From Pontibacter oryzae (lineage in GTDB: Bacteria > Bacteroidota > Bacteroidia > Cytophagales > Hymenobacteraceae), in the NCBI RefSeq assembly GCF_003576375.1, contig NZ_QWGE01000002.1:248001-312000 (forward strand): DNA of 64,000 nt. The letters are read 5' to 3'. The position numbers and the translations under genes were made by a program. Positions 19,018 through 29,186 of the stretch are shown in pieces (position 1 is the stretch's first letter; each line of letters opens with the position of its first letter). Under the pieces are notes generated by a model. That model searched no databases and was not told where the DNA came from. It was given only the letters and a program-made list of their open reading frames with translations.

Positions 19018-19734
19018 TTATAGTGGCGCGTAGATATCGTTGAGTACGTGCAAGGTATGGCATGCAACAAGGGCAGCCGTTTCGGTGCGCAACCTGCTCT
19101 GGCCCAGTGTAACCGGCTTGATACCTGCTTCATAAGCAGCGGCAATTTCGGTTGTAGAGAAATCTCCTTCCGGTCCGATCATAACACAGTGCGGTTTCCC
19201 GTAACTAAAGTGCTCTTTAATACTTTTAGTTGCATCATTTTCAAGGTGAGCGATAAACGTATGCTGCGGAAGGCTTTTTTTTATGAACCGATGAAATGGT
19301 GTCATGTCGTGCAAAAGTGGTAAATACCCTTTTTGAGACTGCTTCATGGCGCTAACGGCAATTTTCTCGAGGCGGTCAAGGCGCAGGTTCTTACGTTCAG
19401 AGTGTTCGCAAAGCAAAAATGTGATTTCGCTAACGCCAATCTCTACGGCTTTCTCTACAAACCATTCCATACGATCCATGTTTTTAGTTGGCGCCACCGC
19501 AATATGCGACACATAGGGAAGCTTGCCATATTCAATCTGTTTCTCAACTACTTGCAGCTGGCAGCGCTTGTGATGCGCATCTTGAATGATAGCCGTATAT
19601 TTTCCGCCGTTACCGTCGACTAAGTACACTGTATCACCGTGATTTAAGCGCAATACGCGAGTACAGTGCTTAGATTCCTCCTCACTTAAAGTATAAATCT
19701 CAGTTTTAATATCCGGGGTGTAAAATAAGTGCAC
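19018..19734 (-). CDS. rsmE: 16S rRNA (uracil(1498)-N3)-methyltransferase
   Basis: 238 residues, typical for RsmE. The C-terminal SPOUT knot is visible in CVMIGPEGDFSTTEIAAA and LGQSRLRTETAALVACHTL, the SAM-binding trefoil. The N-terminal PUA-like part includes HLFYTPDI and HCTRVLRLNHGDTVYLVDGNG. The enzyme methylates N3 of U1498 in helix 44 of 16S rRNA. It is transcribed first, with the DUF4159 gene following after 10 nt. Confidence 0.96.
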   Translation of the reverse strand: MHLFYTPDIKTEIYTLSEEESKHCTRVLRLNHGDTVYLVDGNGGKYTAIIQDAHHKRCQLQVVEKQIEYGKLPYVSHIAVAPTKNMDRMEWFVEKAVEIGVSEITFLLCEHSERKNLRLDRLEKIAVSAMKQSQKGYLPLLHDMTPFHRFIKKSLPQHTFIAHLENDATKSIKEHFSYGKPHCVMIGPEGDFSTTEIAAAYEAGIKPVTLGQSRLRTETAALVACHTLHVLNDIYAPL

Positions 19735-19823
19735 GTTAAAGTCTGGTTAAGGGTTTAAGAGCCGCTAGTGTGCTCATCTCAAATTATACGAAAGTACAGA
19801 ATTTGTGCTTTTATAGAAATAAA

Positions 19824-19855
19824 AAAGCCACTCTACAGTACTGTAGAGTGGCTTT
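19824..19855. terminator. perfect palindromic terminator before pckA 3' end
   Basis: A 32-nt perfect palindrome (AAAGCCACTCTACAGT and its complement) with A and T runs outside. It lies between the upstream side of rsmE and the 3' end of pckA, so in the minus direction it terminates pckA transcription. Confidence 0.8.
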
Positions 19856-19877
19856 AAGCTTATAATAATTACCTGAG

Positions 19878-21494
19878 TTAATCTATAGTCACTTCAACTT
19901 GCGGGGCCCCAGCCATAATTTCATCGTTGGCGTCATCGGCATACTTTTGGAAGTTTCTCACAAACTTAGAGGCAAGCTCTGTTGCTTTCGTATCATACTC
20001 TTCTTTGTTATCCCACGTGTTGCGTGGGTTCAGAATTTCAGATGGAACCCCAGGGCAGCTATTTGGCATCTCTACACCAAAAATAGGATGTTTAGTAAAC
20101 TCGACATTAGCAAGCTCCCCGTTTAGAGCGGCAGTAATCATGGCACGGGTAAATGGCAGCTTCATGCGGTGGCCTACACCGTACGGGCCTCCGGTCCAGC
20201 CTGTATTTACAAGCCACACGCTTACATCATTCTCTTTCATTTTCTGGCCTAACATTTCAGCATACTTGGTCGGGTGCAAAGGCAAGAATGCTGCGCCGAA
20301 ACATGCTGAGAAAGTTGTCTGAGGCTCTGTGATGCCCACCTCAGTTCCAGCAACTTTAGCCGTGTAACCTGAGATGAAGTGATACATAGCTTGGCTGGAA
20401 TTTAGCTTGGAAATTGGAGGTAGCACTCCAAAAGCATCCGCAGTAAGGAAAAATATGTTTTTTGGTATATCCGCTATGGATGGCTCAATAGCATTGTCAA
20501 TATGATTGATAGGATAGGCTGTACGCGTGTTTTCAGTTACAGAGCTATTGGTATAGTCAACCTCTCTCGTGCCTGGAGCGAAGCGAGTGTTTTCTACGAT
20601 AGCGCCAAACTTGATTGCGTCCCAAATTTGGGGTTCTTTCTCGTGCGTCAGATCAATAACTTTGGCATAGCAACCACCCTCAAAGTTAAATACGCTGTTC
20701 TTTGTCCAGCCATGCTCATCGTCACCGATAAGGCCACGGTTGGGGTCTGCAGAAAGCGTTGTTTTGCCTGTTCCTGAAAGCCCGAAGAAGATAGCGGTAT
20801 CCCCGTCTTTGCCAACATTTGCTGAGCAGTGCATAGAAAGTGTGTTGCGCTCGTGAGGGAGCAGGTAATTTAATACCCCAAAAATACCCTTCTTCATCTC
20901 GCCGGCATACCCTGTGCCACCAATTAGAATCATATTCTTAGTGAAATTGATAATGGCAAAGTTCGATTGGCGGGTTCCATCTATGCTTGGGTCAGCTTCG
21001 AACTCTGGGGCGCATAAGATGGTGAACTCTGGTGTGTGATTCTTGAGTTCTTCAGGAGTCAAGCGCAAGAACATGTTGTTGCAGAAAAGGTTATGCCATG
21101 CTTGCGTGTTTACTATGCGTAGGTTGAGGCGGAACTCTGGGTCAGCGCCTGCATAAGCGTCGCGTACATATAGCTTTTTATCCTTTAGGAAGTTGACCAT
21201 TTTCTCATGCAGCTGGTCAAACTTATCGGAGTCAAACGCGATGTTTATATCACCCCACCACACAGAGTTTTCTGTTTTGGCATCTTTTACAATAAAACGG
21301 TCTTTGGGTGAGCGGCCTGTAAACTTTCCAGTATCACACATCAGGGCGCCTGTACTTGTTAAAGTTCCTTCATTGTTCTTAATAGCTTCTTCCACAAGTT
21401 CGGCAGGGCTAAGGTTCCATAGTACCTCTTTTGCCTCAGATATGCCGATGCTTTCCAGCCCCACTGCATTAGTTTTATCTCCAGATACTTTCAT
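19878..21494 (-). CDS. pckA: phosphoenolpyruvate carboxykinase (ATP)
   Basis: 538 residues from the ATG at 21494 (MKVSGDKTNAVGLESIG); the frame extends 18 residues further but that part is unlike the family. The P-loop GLSGTGKTTLSADP is near residues 236-249 and is followed by LIGDDEHGW, the metal-binding region. The oxaloacetate/PEP site is seen in TGRSPKDRF near residue 56 and NTRFAPGTREVDY. The enzyme makes PEP from oxaloacetate with ATP, the entry to gluconeogenesis. It is monocistronic, with a long AT-rich upstream region. Confidence 0.97.
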   Translation of the reverse strand: MKVSGDKTNAVGLESIGISEAKEVLWNLSPAELVEEAIKNNEGTLTSTGALMCDTGKFTGRSPKDRFIVKDAKTENSVWWGDINIAFDSDKFDQLHEKMVNFLKDKKLYVRDAYAGADPEFRLNLRIVNTQAWHNLFCNNMFLRLTPEELKNHTPEFTILCAPEFEADPSIDGTRQSNFAIINFTKNMILIGGTGYAGEMKKGIFGVLNYLLPHERNTLSMHCSANVGKDGDTAIFFGLSGTGKTTLSADPNRGLIGDDEHGWTKNSVFNFEGGCYAKVIDLTHEKEPQIWDAIKFGAIVENTRFAPGTREVDYTNSSVTENTRTAYPINHIDNAIEPSIADIPKNIFFLTADAFGVLPPISKLNSSQAMYHFISGYTAKVAGTEVGITEPQTTFSACFGAAFLPLHPTKYAEMLGQKMKENDVSVWLVNTGWTGGPYGVGHRMKLPFTRAMITAALNGELANVEFTKHPIFGVEMPNSCPGVPSEILNPRNTWDNKEEYDTKATELASKFVRNFQKYADDANDEIMAGAPQVEVTID

Positions 21495-21545
21495 TGAAAT
21501 TTTTGGGTTTGATTGATATATATAGGTTATAACGGAACTATGATG

Positions 21546-21553
21546 CAAAAATA
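21546..21553 (-). promoter_or_regulatory. candidate -7 element for pckA
   Basis: On the minus strand TATTTTTG fits TAnnTTTG and lies 52 nt upstream of the pckA ATG. No TTG at about 20 nt further upstream, so only the -7 half is supported. Confidence 0.3.
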
Positions 21554-22203
21554 GAAAAAATAGTATATCGCTATCAGCTTAAGCGAATATTATGTAGATA
21601 TATAAAATTTTGGTTAAAGGCCACTCATGTTTAAATTATATAATGCAGTTGTGATAGGGTGGTCGATTTAATATTATAAAATCATTTATAAGCAATCGTT
21701 ATACAGCTTTCTGTTGTATTTTTACACGCTGTTATTAACATGTTTCTTTATGTTTTATTATGAAAAAAATATAAGTTAAAATAATAGGTGATTAATTACT
21801 TATTATTTTGCTCACACGCTATTATAGAGCCGCACAAATTGAGTTAAAACATGTTGTAACGCGCTTCTGCATTGATTTAGCTAAATCTTACACACTTACC
21901 GGATTCTACGGAATCCAGTTGCCTTGGTTCATGCTTTGCCAGCGAAATGCACACAGACTTATTGCGCTAGCAGCAGCTATTAAATAGCAGAATGATTGCT
22001 TCAACAAAAGGGGTGTTATTTATTACTACTTAGCCAATAATGGAACGCTTAACTCAGAGTAAGCATTAATAAATTACGTCTGAACTGTTTAAACCGCGAT
22101 TTGGCAAGAACATAAGGCAGGTTAAAAAATTTGTTTTCCTCAGACCATAATCGTATTTTTAATTTTAAATGCGGAAACCGTTCATAGTAATTTAATCTAA
22201 CTT
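21554..22203. other. 650-nt AT-rich intergenic region between divergent pckA and POT genes
   Basis: No convincing coding frame, tRNA or known RNA fold. The stretch is strongly AT-rich, especially near pckA. The one clear symmetry is GGATTC-TACG-GAATCC at 21901-21916, a 6-bp inverted repeat that could be an operator or small hairpin. The length is unusual for this otherwise compact window and suggests complex regulation of pckA, of the transporter, or of both. Confidence 0.5.
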
Positions 22204-23649
22204 ATGTCAAAATCTCAGAATATTTCTGGAGGGAGGGCCCCTGGTTTCATTGATAACCAAGGTACATTATTTGGGCATCCCAAAGGGTTAATGGTACTGT
22301 TTTTCACAGAGATGTGGGAACGCTTCAGCTACTATGGTATGCGTGGCATCCTGGTGCTGTTTCTGGTGTCTAATACAAAAGGCGGCTATGGCTGGACCAG
22401 TGAAGAAGCCCTGAAGCTTTATGGTATCTATACGATGTTAGTATACCTAATGTCTATACCTGGTGGTATTCTGGCTGACAAAGTGCTTGGCCAAAAGAAA
22501 GCAGTTATTATTGGTGGTTTTACACTGGTGGCAGGCCACTTGCTTATGGCTTACCCTCCGGAGTGGGCTTTCTATACTGCACTTTGCTTAATTGTGGCAG
22601 GTACAGGCTTGCTAAAGCCAAATATCTCCACAATGGTTGGAGGGCTTTACCAAGAAGGCGATAGCCGCCGCGATTCTGGTTTTACCATCTTCTACATGGG
22701 TATTAACCTGGGCGCTTTACTCGCCTCCCTTATTGTTGGTTATGTTGGCGAAACTTATGGCTGGCACTATGGATTTAGCCTTGCCGGATTCGGTATGATA
22801 TTAGGCCAGGTTGTGTTTATATGGGGCCGCAAGTACCTTCACGGGGTTGGTAACCTTACCAAAGACGAGCCTAGTGAAGATAAAATATTCACTAAAAATG
22901 AACAAGGCGCATCACATGGCGGCTTTTTGGGGTTCAACAGAAACGAGTGGGACAGAATTTTCGCTATCCTGATTTCATTTGTGATTGTGCTCGTGTTCTG
23001 GGCCTCTTTTGAGCAGGCAGGTGGCCTCATGAACCTCTACGCGCTTCAGTACACTGATCGCTTTGTGTTTGGATGGGAAGTGCCTACAGCTTGGTTACAA
23101 GGCTTAAACTCCTTCTTTATAATTACTACAGGTGGTATTGTGGCAGCGCTTTGGATTGCGCTTGCTAAGCGCGGTAAAAACCCGCCATCAATCTTTAAAA
23201 TGGGCTTAGGCTCTGCCATACTTGGTGTAGGCTTTATCTTTATGGTGTTTGCTTCTATGCAGCGCAACTCTTCTGCCGATGGTTTGTCATCGTTGCATTG
23301 GCTAGTATTTGCATACTTATTCCATACTTTGGGTGAGCTTGCATTATCACCGGTGTCGCTTTCATTTATCACAAAGGTGGCCCCTAAGCGCATTGTGGCA
23401 TCTATGATGGGTTTATATTTTGCCGTAACCGGTTTAGGTAACTATGTAGCTTCCTGGATTGGTATCTGGGCGGTACGTCTGGGTGAGTTGGAAATCTTCA
23501 TGTATATCGCTGGTTTCACTATCTTCCTTGGCATTCTGCTTATGATACTTACTAAGCGCATAAACAAGCTAACGCATGGCATGGAAGACCAAAAGAATGG
23601 CGAAAAAGAGGCTCAGGCCGGACAACTGCTGGAAGCTGAGATGAGCTAG
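22204..23649 (+). CDS. POT family peptide:proton symporter (MFS)
   Basis: 481 residues with about twelve to fourteen hydrophobic helices. The POT signature FFTEMWERFSYYGMR (about residues 33-47) contains the ExxERFxYY proton-coupling motif. Later parts include the PTR2-type segment FTIFYMGINLGALLASLI. These transporters take up di- and tripeptides with protons at the inner membrane. The gene is single, with a long upstream region and a strong terminator. Bacteroidota POT proteins often carry such an extended C-terminal acidic tail (here from about residue 462). Confidence 0.95.
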   Translation: MSKSQNISGGRAPGFIDNQGTLFGHPKGLMVLFFTEMWERFSYYGMRGILVLFLVSNTKGGYGWTSEEALKLYGIYTMLVYLMSIPGGILADKVLGQKKAVIIGGFTLVAGHLLMAYPPEWAFYTALCLIVAGTGLLKPNISTMVGGLYQEGDSRRDSGFTIFYMGINLGALLASLIVGYVGETYGWHYGFSLAGFGMILGQVVFIWGRKYLHGVGNLTKDEPSEDKIFTKNEQGASHGGFLGFNRNEWDRIFAILISFVIVLVFWASFEQAGGLMNLYALQYTDRFVFGWEVPTAWLQGLNSFFIITTGGIVAALWIALAKRGKNPPSIFKMGLGSAILGVGFIFMVFASMQRNSSADGLSSLHWLVFAYLFHTLGELALSPVSLSFITKVAPKRIVASMMGLYFAVTGLGNYVASWIGIWAVRLGELEIFMYIAGFTIFLGILLMILTKRINKLTHGMEDQKNGEKEAQAGQLLEAEMS

Positions 23650-23669
23650 CCGATACTATCAAAAATATT

Positions 23670-23709
23670 CAAAAAGGCCTCGTGCGGAACTCCGTACGAG
23701 GCCTTTTTG
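23670..23709 (+). terminator. intrinsic terminator after the POT gene
   Basis: Nineteen-position stem CAAAAAGGCCTCGTGCGGA (23670-23688) with its complement at 23691-23709, one G-T pair, tight loop and T run. It begins 20 nt after the stop codon. Confidence 0.88.
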
Positions 23710-23813
23710 TTTGAAAATCTTATATATTAGTACGCATGATTATTTGTTACAATAATTCCTGCTTTTAAATAATTCTATAAGATCAATTTTTAGCCAAATT
23801 ATACTTTTAGCCA

Positions 23814-24422
23814 ATGCTCTTTTATTTAAAAAAGCGCCTGAATGCGCTAGCAGTGCTGCTTTGTACTTTACTGGGCGCATGCAACACTATTGCCGAAATT
23901 ACCCCCAAAGCAGCTGAACCTGGCATTGTTGATTTAGCAGTTGTGTATACTATTGCTAAGGGAGGACATTATTCAGATAAAAATACCTATAAGCAACTTA
24001 ATGCCACAAGCCTTAAATTCCAGGTGCTTTTTGATAGTTCGGCTGTTTATACTTCTAAAAGCCCCAATAACCAGGGTGACATAAATAAGCTGTATGGTTT
24101 TTCGGATTGTGGGTCATTTCACCACGTAAACAGCGCAAGGTTTGGCTGGCGATGGTATAACAATCGCTTAGAATTATTGGGTTACACGTATGTAAACAAG
24201 CAGGTTAAGTATGAGTTGATAACCGAAGTAGCCATAGGTGAATCTATACTTTGTGAACTGAACGTGGAGGAGGAGCAGTATCGCTTCACTGTTGGAGAAA
24301 AGGAGGTAGTTTTGCCGAGAGCCTGTAGCGGCTCAGTCAATGGCTATCAGCTGTACCCATACTTTGGCGGCGACGAAACCGCCCCGCATGAAATAAAAAT
24401 AAAGATTGCAGAAGTTGACTAA
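23814..24422 (+). CDS. hypothetical lipoprotein, 202 aa
   Basis: A lipoprotein signal peptide is clear: basic start, hydrophobic stretch and lipobox LGAC with Cys23. The mature part shows beta-rich segments (LKFQVLFDSSAVYTS, NSARFGWRWYNNRLELLGYTYV, YELITEVAIGESILCELNVE) and ends in a sandwich-like EIKIKIAEV strand. No named family recognised; a carbohydrate- or ligand-binding sandwich is possible but not supported by motif. It stands alone between the POT gene and groEL and is followed by a terminator shared with groEL. Confidence 0.65.
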   Translation: MLFYLKKRLNALAVLLCTLLGACNTIAEITPKAAEPGIVDLAVVYTIAKGGHYSDKNTYKQLNATSLKFQVLFDSSAVYTSKSPNNQGDINKLYGFSDCGSFHHVNSARFGWRWYNNRLELLGYTYVNKQVKYELITEVAIGESILCELNVEEEQYRFTVGEKEVVLPRACSGSVNGYQLYPYFGGDETAPHEIKIKIAEVD

Positions 24423-24462
24423 CGCATGCAATAGTAGCAGCTTTTGGTTTTAAGATTAAAAG

Positions 24463-24498
24463 CAAAAACCCTGAGCCATTGCTAGCTCAGGGTTTTTG
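24463..24498. terminator. bidirectional terminator between lipoprotein gene and groEL
   Basis: Perfect 14-bp stem CAAAAACCCTGAGC (24463-24476) with GCTCAGGGTTTTTG (24485-24498), with A and T runs on both sides. It serves the converging 23814 and groEL transcripts. Confidence 0.85.
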
Positions 24499-24511
24499 AT
24501 AGGATTTGGTA

Positions 24512-26164
<1,653 letters not shown>

Positions 26165-26188
26165 TTAGGTTTACTGATCAGTTTTAGA

Positions 26189-26479
26189 TTAAAGGATAGC
26201 CAGGATGTCAGACTCACGCATGATCAGGTAGTCATTGCCGTCAACCGAAATCTCAGTACCAGCATATTTGCCATACAACACAGTGTCTCCTACGCTTACC
26301 TGCGGCTTCATCAGGGCACCTTGCTCAGATACTTTTCCTTCGCCTACGGCTACGATTTCCCCACGCTGAGGCTTTTCTTTCGCAGTGTCAGGGATGATGA
26401 TACCAGACTTTGTTTTTTCTTCTGCAGCAGCAGGAGCTACAATTACTCTGTCCGCTAATGGTTTAATGTTGATTGACAT
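26189..26479 (-). CDS. groES: co-chaperonin GroES
   Basis: 96 residues beginning [16 protein letters not shown]. The mobile loop is the segment [20 protein letters not shown] and the roof loop follows around [15 protein letters not shown]. It caps the GroEL ring. It is the first gene of the groESL operon. Upstream are a sigma-54-like promoter and four TGTCA boxes. Confidence 0.99.
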   Translation of the reverse strand: MSINIKPLADRVIVAPAAAEEKTKSGIIIPDTAKEKPQRGEIVAVGEGKVSEQGALMKPQVSVGDTVLYGKYAGTEISVDGNDYLIMRESDILAIL

Positions 26480-26530
26480 AGTTTTTGATTATTAGATTAT
26501 GTTTTTTTAATCTTTAATGCACCGAACCTT

Positions 26531-26548
26531 TATCATTTCCTGTGCCAA
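26531..26548 (-). promoter_or_regulatory. sigma-54-like -24/-12 promoter candidate of groESL
   Basis: On the minus strand the sequence TTGGCACAGGAAATGATA resembles the sigma-54 consensus TTGGCAC-N5-TTGCA at the -24 part (GG followed by CAC). The -12 part reads GA instead of GC at the fixed spacing, so it is a partial match. It lies 52 nt upstream of the groES ATG. I see no full TTG/TAnnTTTG promoter in the region. Confidence 0.4.
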
Positions 26549-26602
26549 GACGTGAAAGTTCCCAATTCAAGCCAAATTTTCAGTTTCTAACGCCATTAAG
26601 CC

Positions 26603-26669
26603 TGTCAAGTTTGGCAGACTGTGTCAGGGTGCGGAACTTTTTTAGCAAAACTGTCAGGTATGGCTGTCA
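26603..26669. promoter_or_regulatory. four TGTCA boxes upstream of groESL
   Basis: Direct copies of TGTCA on the plus strand start at 26603, 26622, 26652 and 26665, that is 55 to 140 nt upstream of the sigma-54-like element in the direction of transcription. Clustered short repeats at this place are what one expects for an activator or heat-shock regulator binding site. It is not a CIRCE element. Assignment to a protein is not possible. Confidence 0.4.
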
Positions 26670-26682
26670 CCAATTAAAAATA

Positions 26683-26713
26683 AAAAAGCCGACCTGTAGG
26701 GGTCGGCTTTTTT
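26683..26713. terminator. intrinsic terminator of the miaB-secG transcript
   Basis: Twelve-base-pair stem AAAAAGCCGACC (26683-26694) with GGTCGGCTTTTT (26701-26712) and a 6-nt loop, flanked by T/A runs. It lies 19 nt past the secG stop on the minus strand and separates that transcript from groESL. Confidence 0.85.
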
Positions 26714-26731
26714 AAAATATGTATTGTTTCG

Positions 26732-27115
26732 TTATTCTGCCTCAGCAGTATCAATCATTTCAGGGATGTCAGCTGCATCCGGAATAGTAGCTGTGCTATC
26801 TACAACACCTGGTAACGCGCCAGCAGGTGCCGCCGGAAGCTGCGATTGACGAGCACGCTCTTCATTCACGCTTCTTATAGCGCCTTCACCGTCATTGCCA
26901 ATCATCTGTGTAGCCAGCGTAAGCACTACCAGCGTGATTGCAAATCCCCATGTTAGTTTCTCTAACAGGTCGCCTGTGCGCTTTACGCCCATTAATTGGC
27001 TGGTGCTACCGCCAAACTGGCTAGACAGGCCGCCTCCCTTAGGGTTCTGAGCAAGTACAACCAAAACGAGCAGTACGCAGACAAAAATAATGATACTGAT
27101 AAGGGCGATATACAT
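26732..27115 (-). CDS. secG: preprotein translocase subunit SecG
   Basis: 127 residues with two membrane helices (about residues 2-24 and 52-74) separated by the typical loop QNPKGGGLSSQFGGSTSQLMG. The C-terminal tail is long, acidic and Ala/Pro-rich, as is common in Bacteroidota SecG. SecG supports SecYE and SecA in protein export. It starts one base after the stop of the 28625 gene, so translation is coupled, and it is the last gene of that run. Confidence 0.95.
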   Translation of the reverse strand: MYIALISIIIFVCVLLVLVVLAQNPKGGGLSSQFGGSTSQLMGVKRTGDLLEKLTWGFAITLVVLTLATQMIGNDGEGAIRSVNEERARQSQLPAAPAGALPGVVDSTATIPDAADIPEMIDTAEAE

Positions 27116-27116
27116 G

Positions 27117-28625
27117 TTAACTTAGGTTTTGTAATTTTTCGATCTGTTCGGCAAAGTAACTCTTTTTTTCCGGATATTTCAAAATGAGTTGCTCATATAT
27201 TTTTATTGCTTTTTTCACTTTGCCTTGCTTTAAAAATATATTGGCCAGACTTTCAGAGGCTATGCCACGCTTAATCTTAGAGCTTTTAAGTGATAAATCC
27301 TCCTGAGGCTCAGGCTTCATCTTCACATTGTTCATGGCTTTGAGGCGCGGGTTAATCTTCAGGAACTGGTCGATGATGTTGAGCTGCTGATGCAAGGTAG
27401 GAGGGGTTGGCTCTTCTTGCGGCTCAAATTCATGTGTTTTACTGTATTCAAGAATCAGCTCGGGGTGGAAGCCCTGCGGCTTAATGCGCGTAATTTCTTC
27501 CTGTTCTTTTAGCTGTAGCGCTTCGCCCATGCGGCTTGATGCCATCCAGTAACCCAGGACATCCTGCTGGTACATCTGGTCTATTTCATCAAAGACATAC
27601 TTTACTTCATCCTCCTGCGGCTCAACCTGTGGCTGTTGTTCCTGGGTTTCAGGCAGGTCATAGGTAAGTTCCGGTAGTTCGTCCTGGTTGGTGTCCAGGC
27701 TAAAGTATGCTTTGGCGGCAGCGGCTGTCTCAGCTGCGATAAGTTTTGCCAGGTCATCTTCTGATGGTTCTGGCGTTTCTTGGGCAAGCGGCTCCTCAGG
27801 TGCGGTAATGGTTACTTCTACATTTTCAGAGTTTTCCTGTAACTCTGGGATAAGCTCCTCCGTGATTTGTTCCGGGGCTTGGTAAGCCGTTTCGTCCGGT
27901 TTCTGCGCCAGAAGATCTGTAAACGAAGGGCTCAGGCTCTTGATAGTCAGGAGCAGGGCAAGCTCAGAGTCCAGTTTCTCCATGGGCTGCTCCAGTATGT
28001 CCGCAGCCGGTTCTTCTGATGCATGTAATTCTGTTGCAGGCTCTATTTCTTCTTCCTCAGCGGATATAGACTCGTGCTGTTCAAACTGAACCTCATCAGC
28101 AACATGCTCTGAAGAATAAGCGGACTCTTCTGCCTGGGCTGCTTCTTCAGTTTCTTCTCCCTGAACCGTTGCAAATTCTTCTTCTATAAATTGAACCTCC
28201 GTAGAAGGCTCTTTGGAGGTAATCGAGTTATCAGGAAGTATAACTTCATGTTCTGCAACTATAGTAGGTTCCTCCAGTTGATTTTGTTCTTGAAGGCTTA
28301 CGCTATTGGGTTCTTCCTGCGGAGCGTCAGTCTGCGCTAGGGTAGCGACTTCAGGCGGTGCGGCTGGTTCCTCAAAAACCGGCTCTGCAACCGGCGAAGT
28401 ATAAATGATGCGTTTAAGCAGCTGCCGGTTGGTGGCATAGGCCGATGCCCGGCGCAAACGCTGCGTAGAAAGCATGCTTCCTTTGTCGTAGGCCGACTTA
28501 GCCAGAAGCAGGTGCGCCGTCTGGCAATACGGAAACGTTGCCGCAACCTTCTCCAGTTCTTCCGTTTGCTGGTCGGAGATGGAGGTGGCTTGCTTAATGA
28601 GCTCTAGAAAAGCGGATTTATTCAT
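27117..28625 (-). CDS. acidic protein with C-terminal TPR-like repeats, hypothetical
   Basis: 502 residues. The N-terminus (LIKQATSISDQQTEELEKVAATFPYCQTAHLLLAK) is a helical domain seen, from memory, in Bacteroidota proteins at this locus. The middle, about residues 95-330, is a Glu/Pro/Ala-rich and probably disordered stretch. The C-terminus contains a TPR-like repeat (SLANIFLKQGKVKKAIKIYEQLILKYPEK) that could bind a partner. No signal peptide. It sits between lptE and secG with gaps of 30 and 1 nt, which suggests an envelope-related job but proves nothing. A specific function is unknown. Confidence 0.75.
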   Translation of the reverse strand: MNKSAFLELIKQATSISDQQTEELEKVAATFPYCQTAHLLLAKSAYDKGSMLSTQRLRRASAYATNRQLLKRIIYTSPVAEPVFEEPAAPPEVATLAQTDAPQEEPNSVSLQEQNQLEEPTIVAEHEVILPDNSITSKEPSTEVQFIEEEFATVQGEETEEAAQAEESAYSSEHVADEVQFEQHESISAEEEEIEPATELHASEEPAADILEQPMEKLDSELALLLTIKSLSPSFTDLLAQKPDETAYQAPEQITEELIPELQENSENVEVTITAPEEPLAQETPEPSEDDLAKLIAAETAAAAKAYFSLDTNQDELPELTYDLPETQEQQPQVEPQEDEVKYVFDEIDQMYQQDVLGYWMASSRMGEALQLKEQEEITRIKPQGFHPELILEYSKTHEFEPQEEPTPPTLHQQLNIIDQFLKINPRLKAMNNVKMKPEPQEDLSLKSSKIKRGIASESLANIFLKQGKVKKAIKIYEQLILKYPEKKSYFAEQIEKLQNLS

Positions 28626-28655
28626 GCTGGCTTAGCTACAAATTGTAAGTCGGCA

Positions 28656-29186
28656 TTACCAATCTGCCACGGTCTTGTTAAACACATCCACAACCAATTG
28701 CTCAGAAAGTTGCTCGATCTGGGCGGTAGATAGCTGCGTGATGTCGACGTTCTGCGGAAAATCCTGTGAAATAGAGAAAGTCCTGTCGAAATCCTTTTCC
28801 GGTTGCTTAACATTGGTAAAGCGTATCTGCACCCCAAGCGTCAGGCGGTTCAGCGAGGCAATGTCCTGCTGGCCGTCGCGTTGTATCGCGGCTGGGGCAT
28901 AGGTAAAGCTAACAATCTGGCCTTCCAATTGCAAATCTCCCTGGCTCTGAATAATAGTCAGGTTCGTGTTGCGGCGGTAATAATCCTTAAAGTTGTTGGT
29001 GATAACCTGTGTGAGATTAGACGGGCCCTCGCCGGTGCTATTCTCAATGTTCTGGATAGACAGCGTTTTGATGTCCGGTGATATCGTGGTGCCGGTAAAA
29101 GAGTAAATGCCGCAGCCGCTGCACGCCAAGAGCATCAACAGCACTAGCGGATAGCTGAACAGGCGCAGATTATTCTTCAATGTCAT
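28656..29186 (-). CDS. lptE: LptE-family LPS-assembly lipoprotein
   Basis: About 176 residues from the ATG at 29186, which overlaps the end of the sigma-54 activator gene by 17 nt. A lipoprotein signal is present with Cys22 in LLAC (a second Cys at 25 is less likely the lipid site). The mature domain has the LptE pattern: GIYSFTGTTISPDIKTLSI, a central region with TQVITNNFKDYYRRNTNLTI and LEGQIVSFTYAP, then a TRFTNV-like strand. LptE plugs the LptD barrel that inserts lipopolysaccharide in the outer leaflet. lptD is not in the window. Confidence 0.85.
   Translation of the reverse strand: MTLKNNLRLFSYPLVLLMLLACSGCGIYSFTGTTISPDIKTLSIQNIENSTGEGPSNLTQVITNNFKDYYRRNTNLTIIQSQGDLQLEGQIVSFTYAPAAIQRDGQQDIASLNRLTLGVQIRFTNVKQPEKDFDRTFSISQDFPQNVDITQLSTAQIEQLSEQLVVDVFNKTVADW

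Noticed and set aside
19018-19145. The long N-terminal extension of the DUF4159 gene overlapping rsmE
   Set aside because: The extension has no signal peptide and overlaps rsmE by over 100 nt, while the ATG at 19007 gives a signal peptide 10 nt after rsmE.
26603-26669. The TGTCA cluster as a CIRCE element
   Set aside because: CIRCE has the inverted pair TTAGCACTC-N9-GAGTGCTAA; no such pair is present here.
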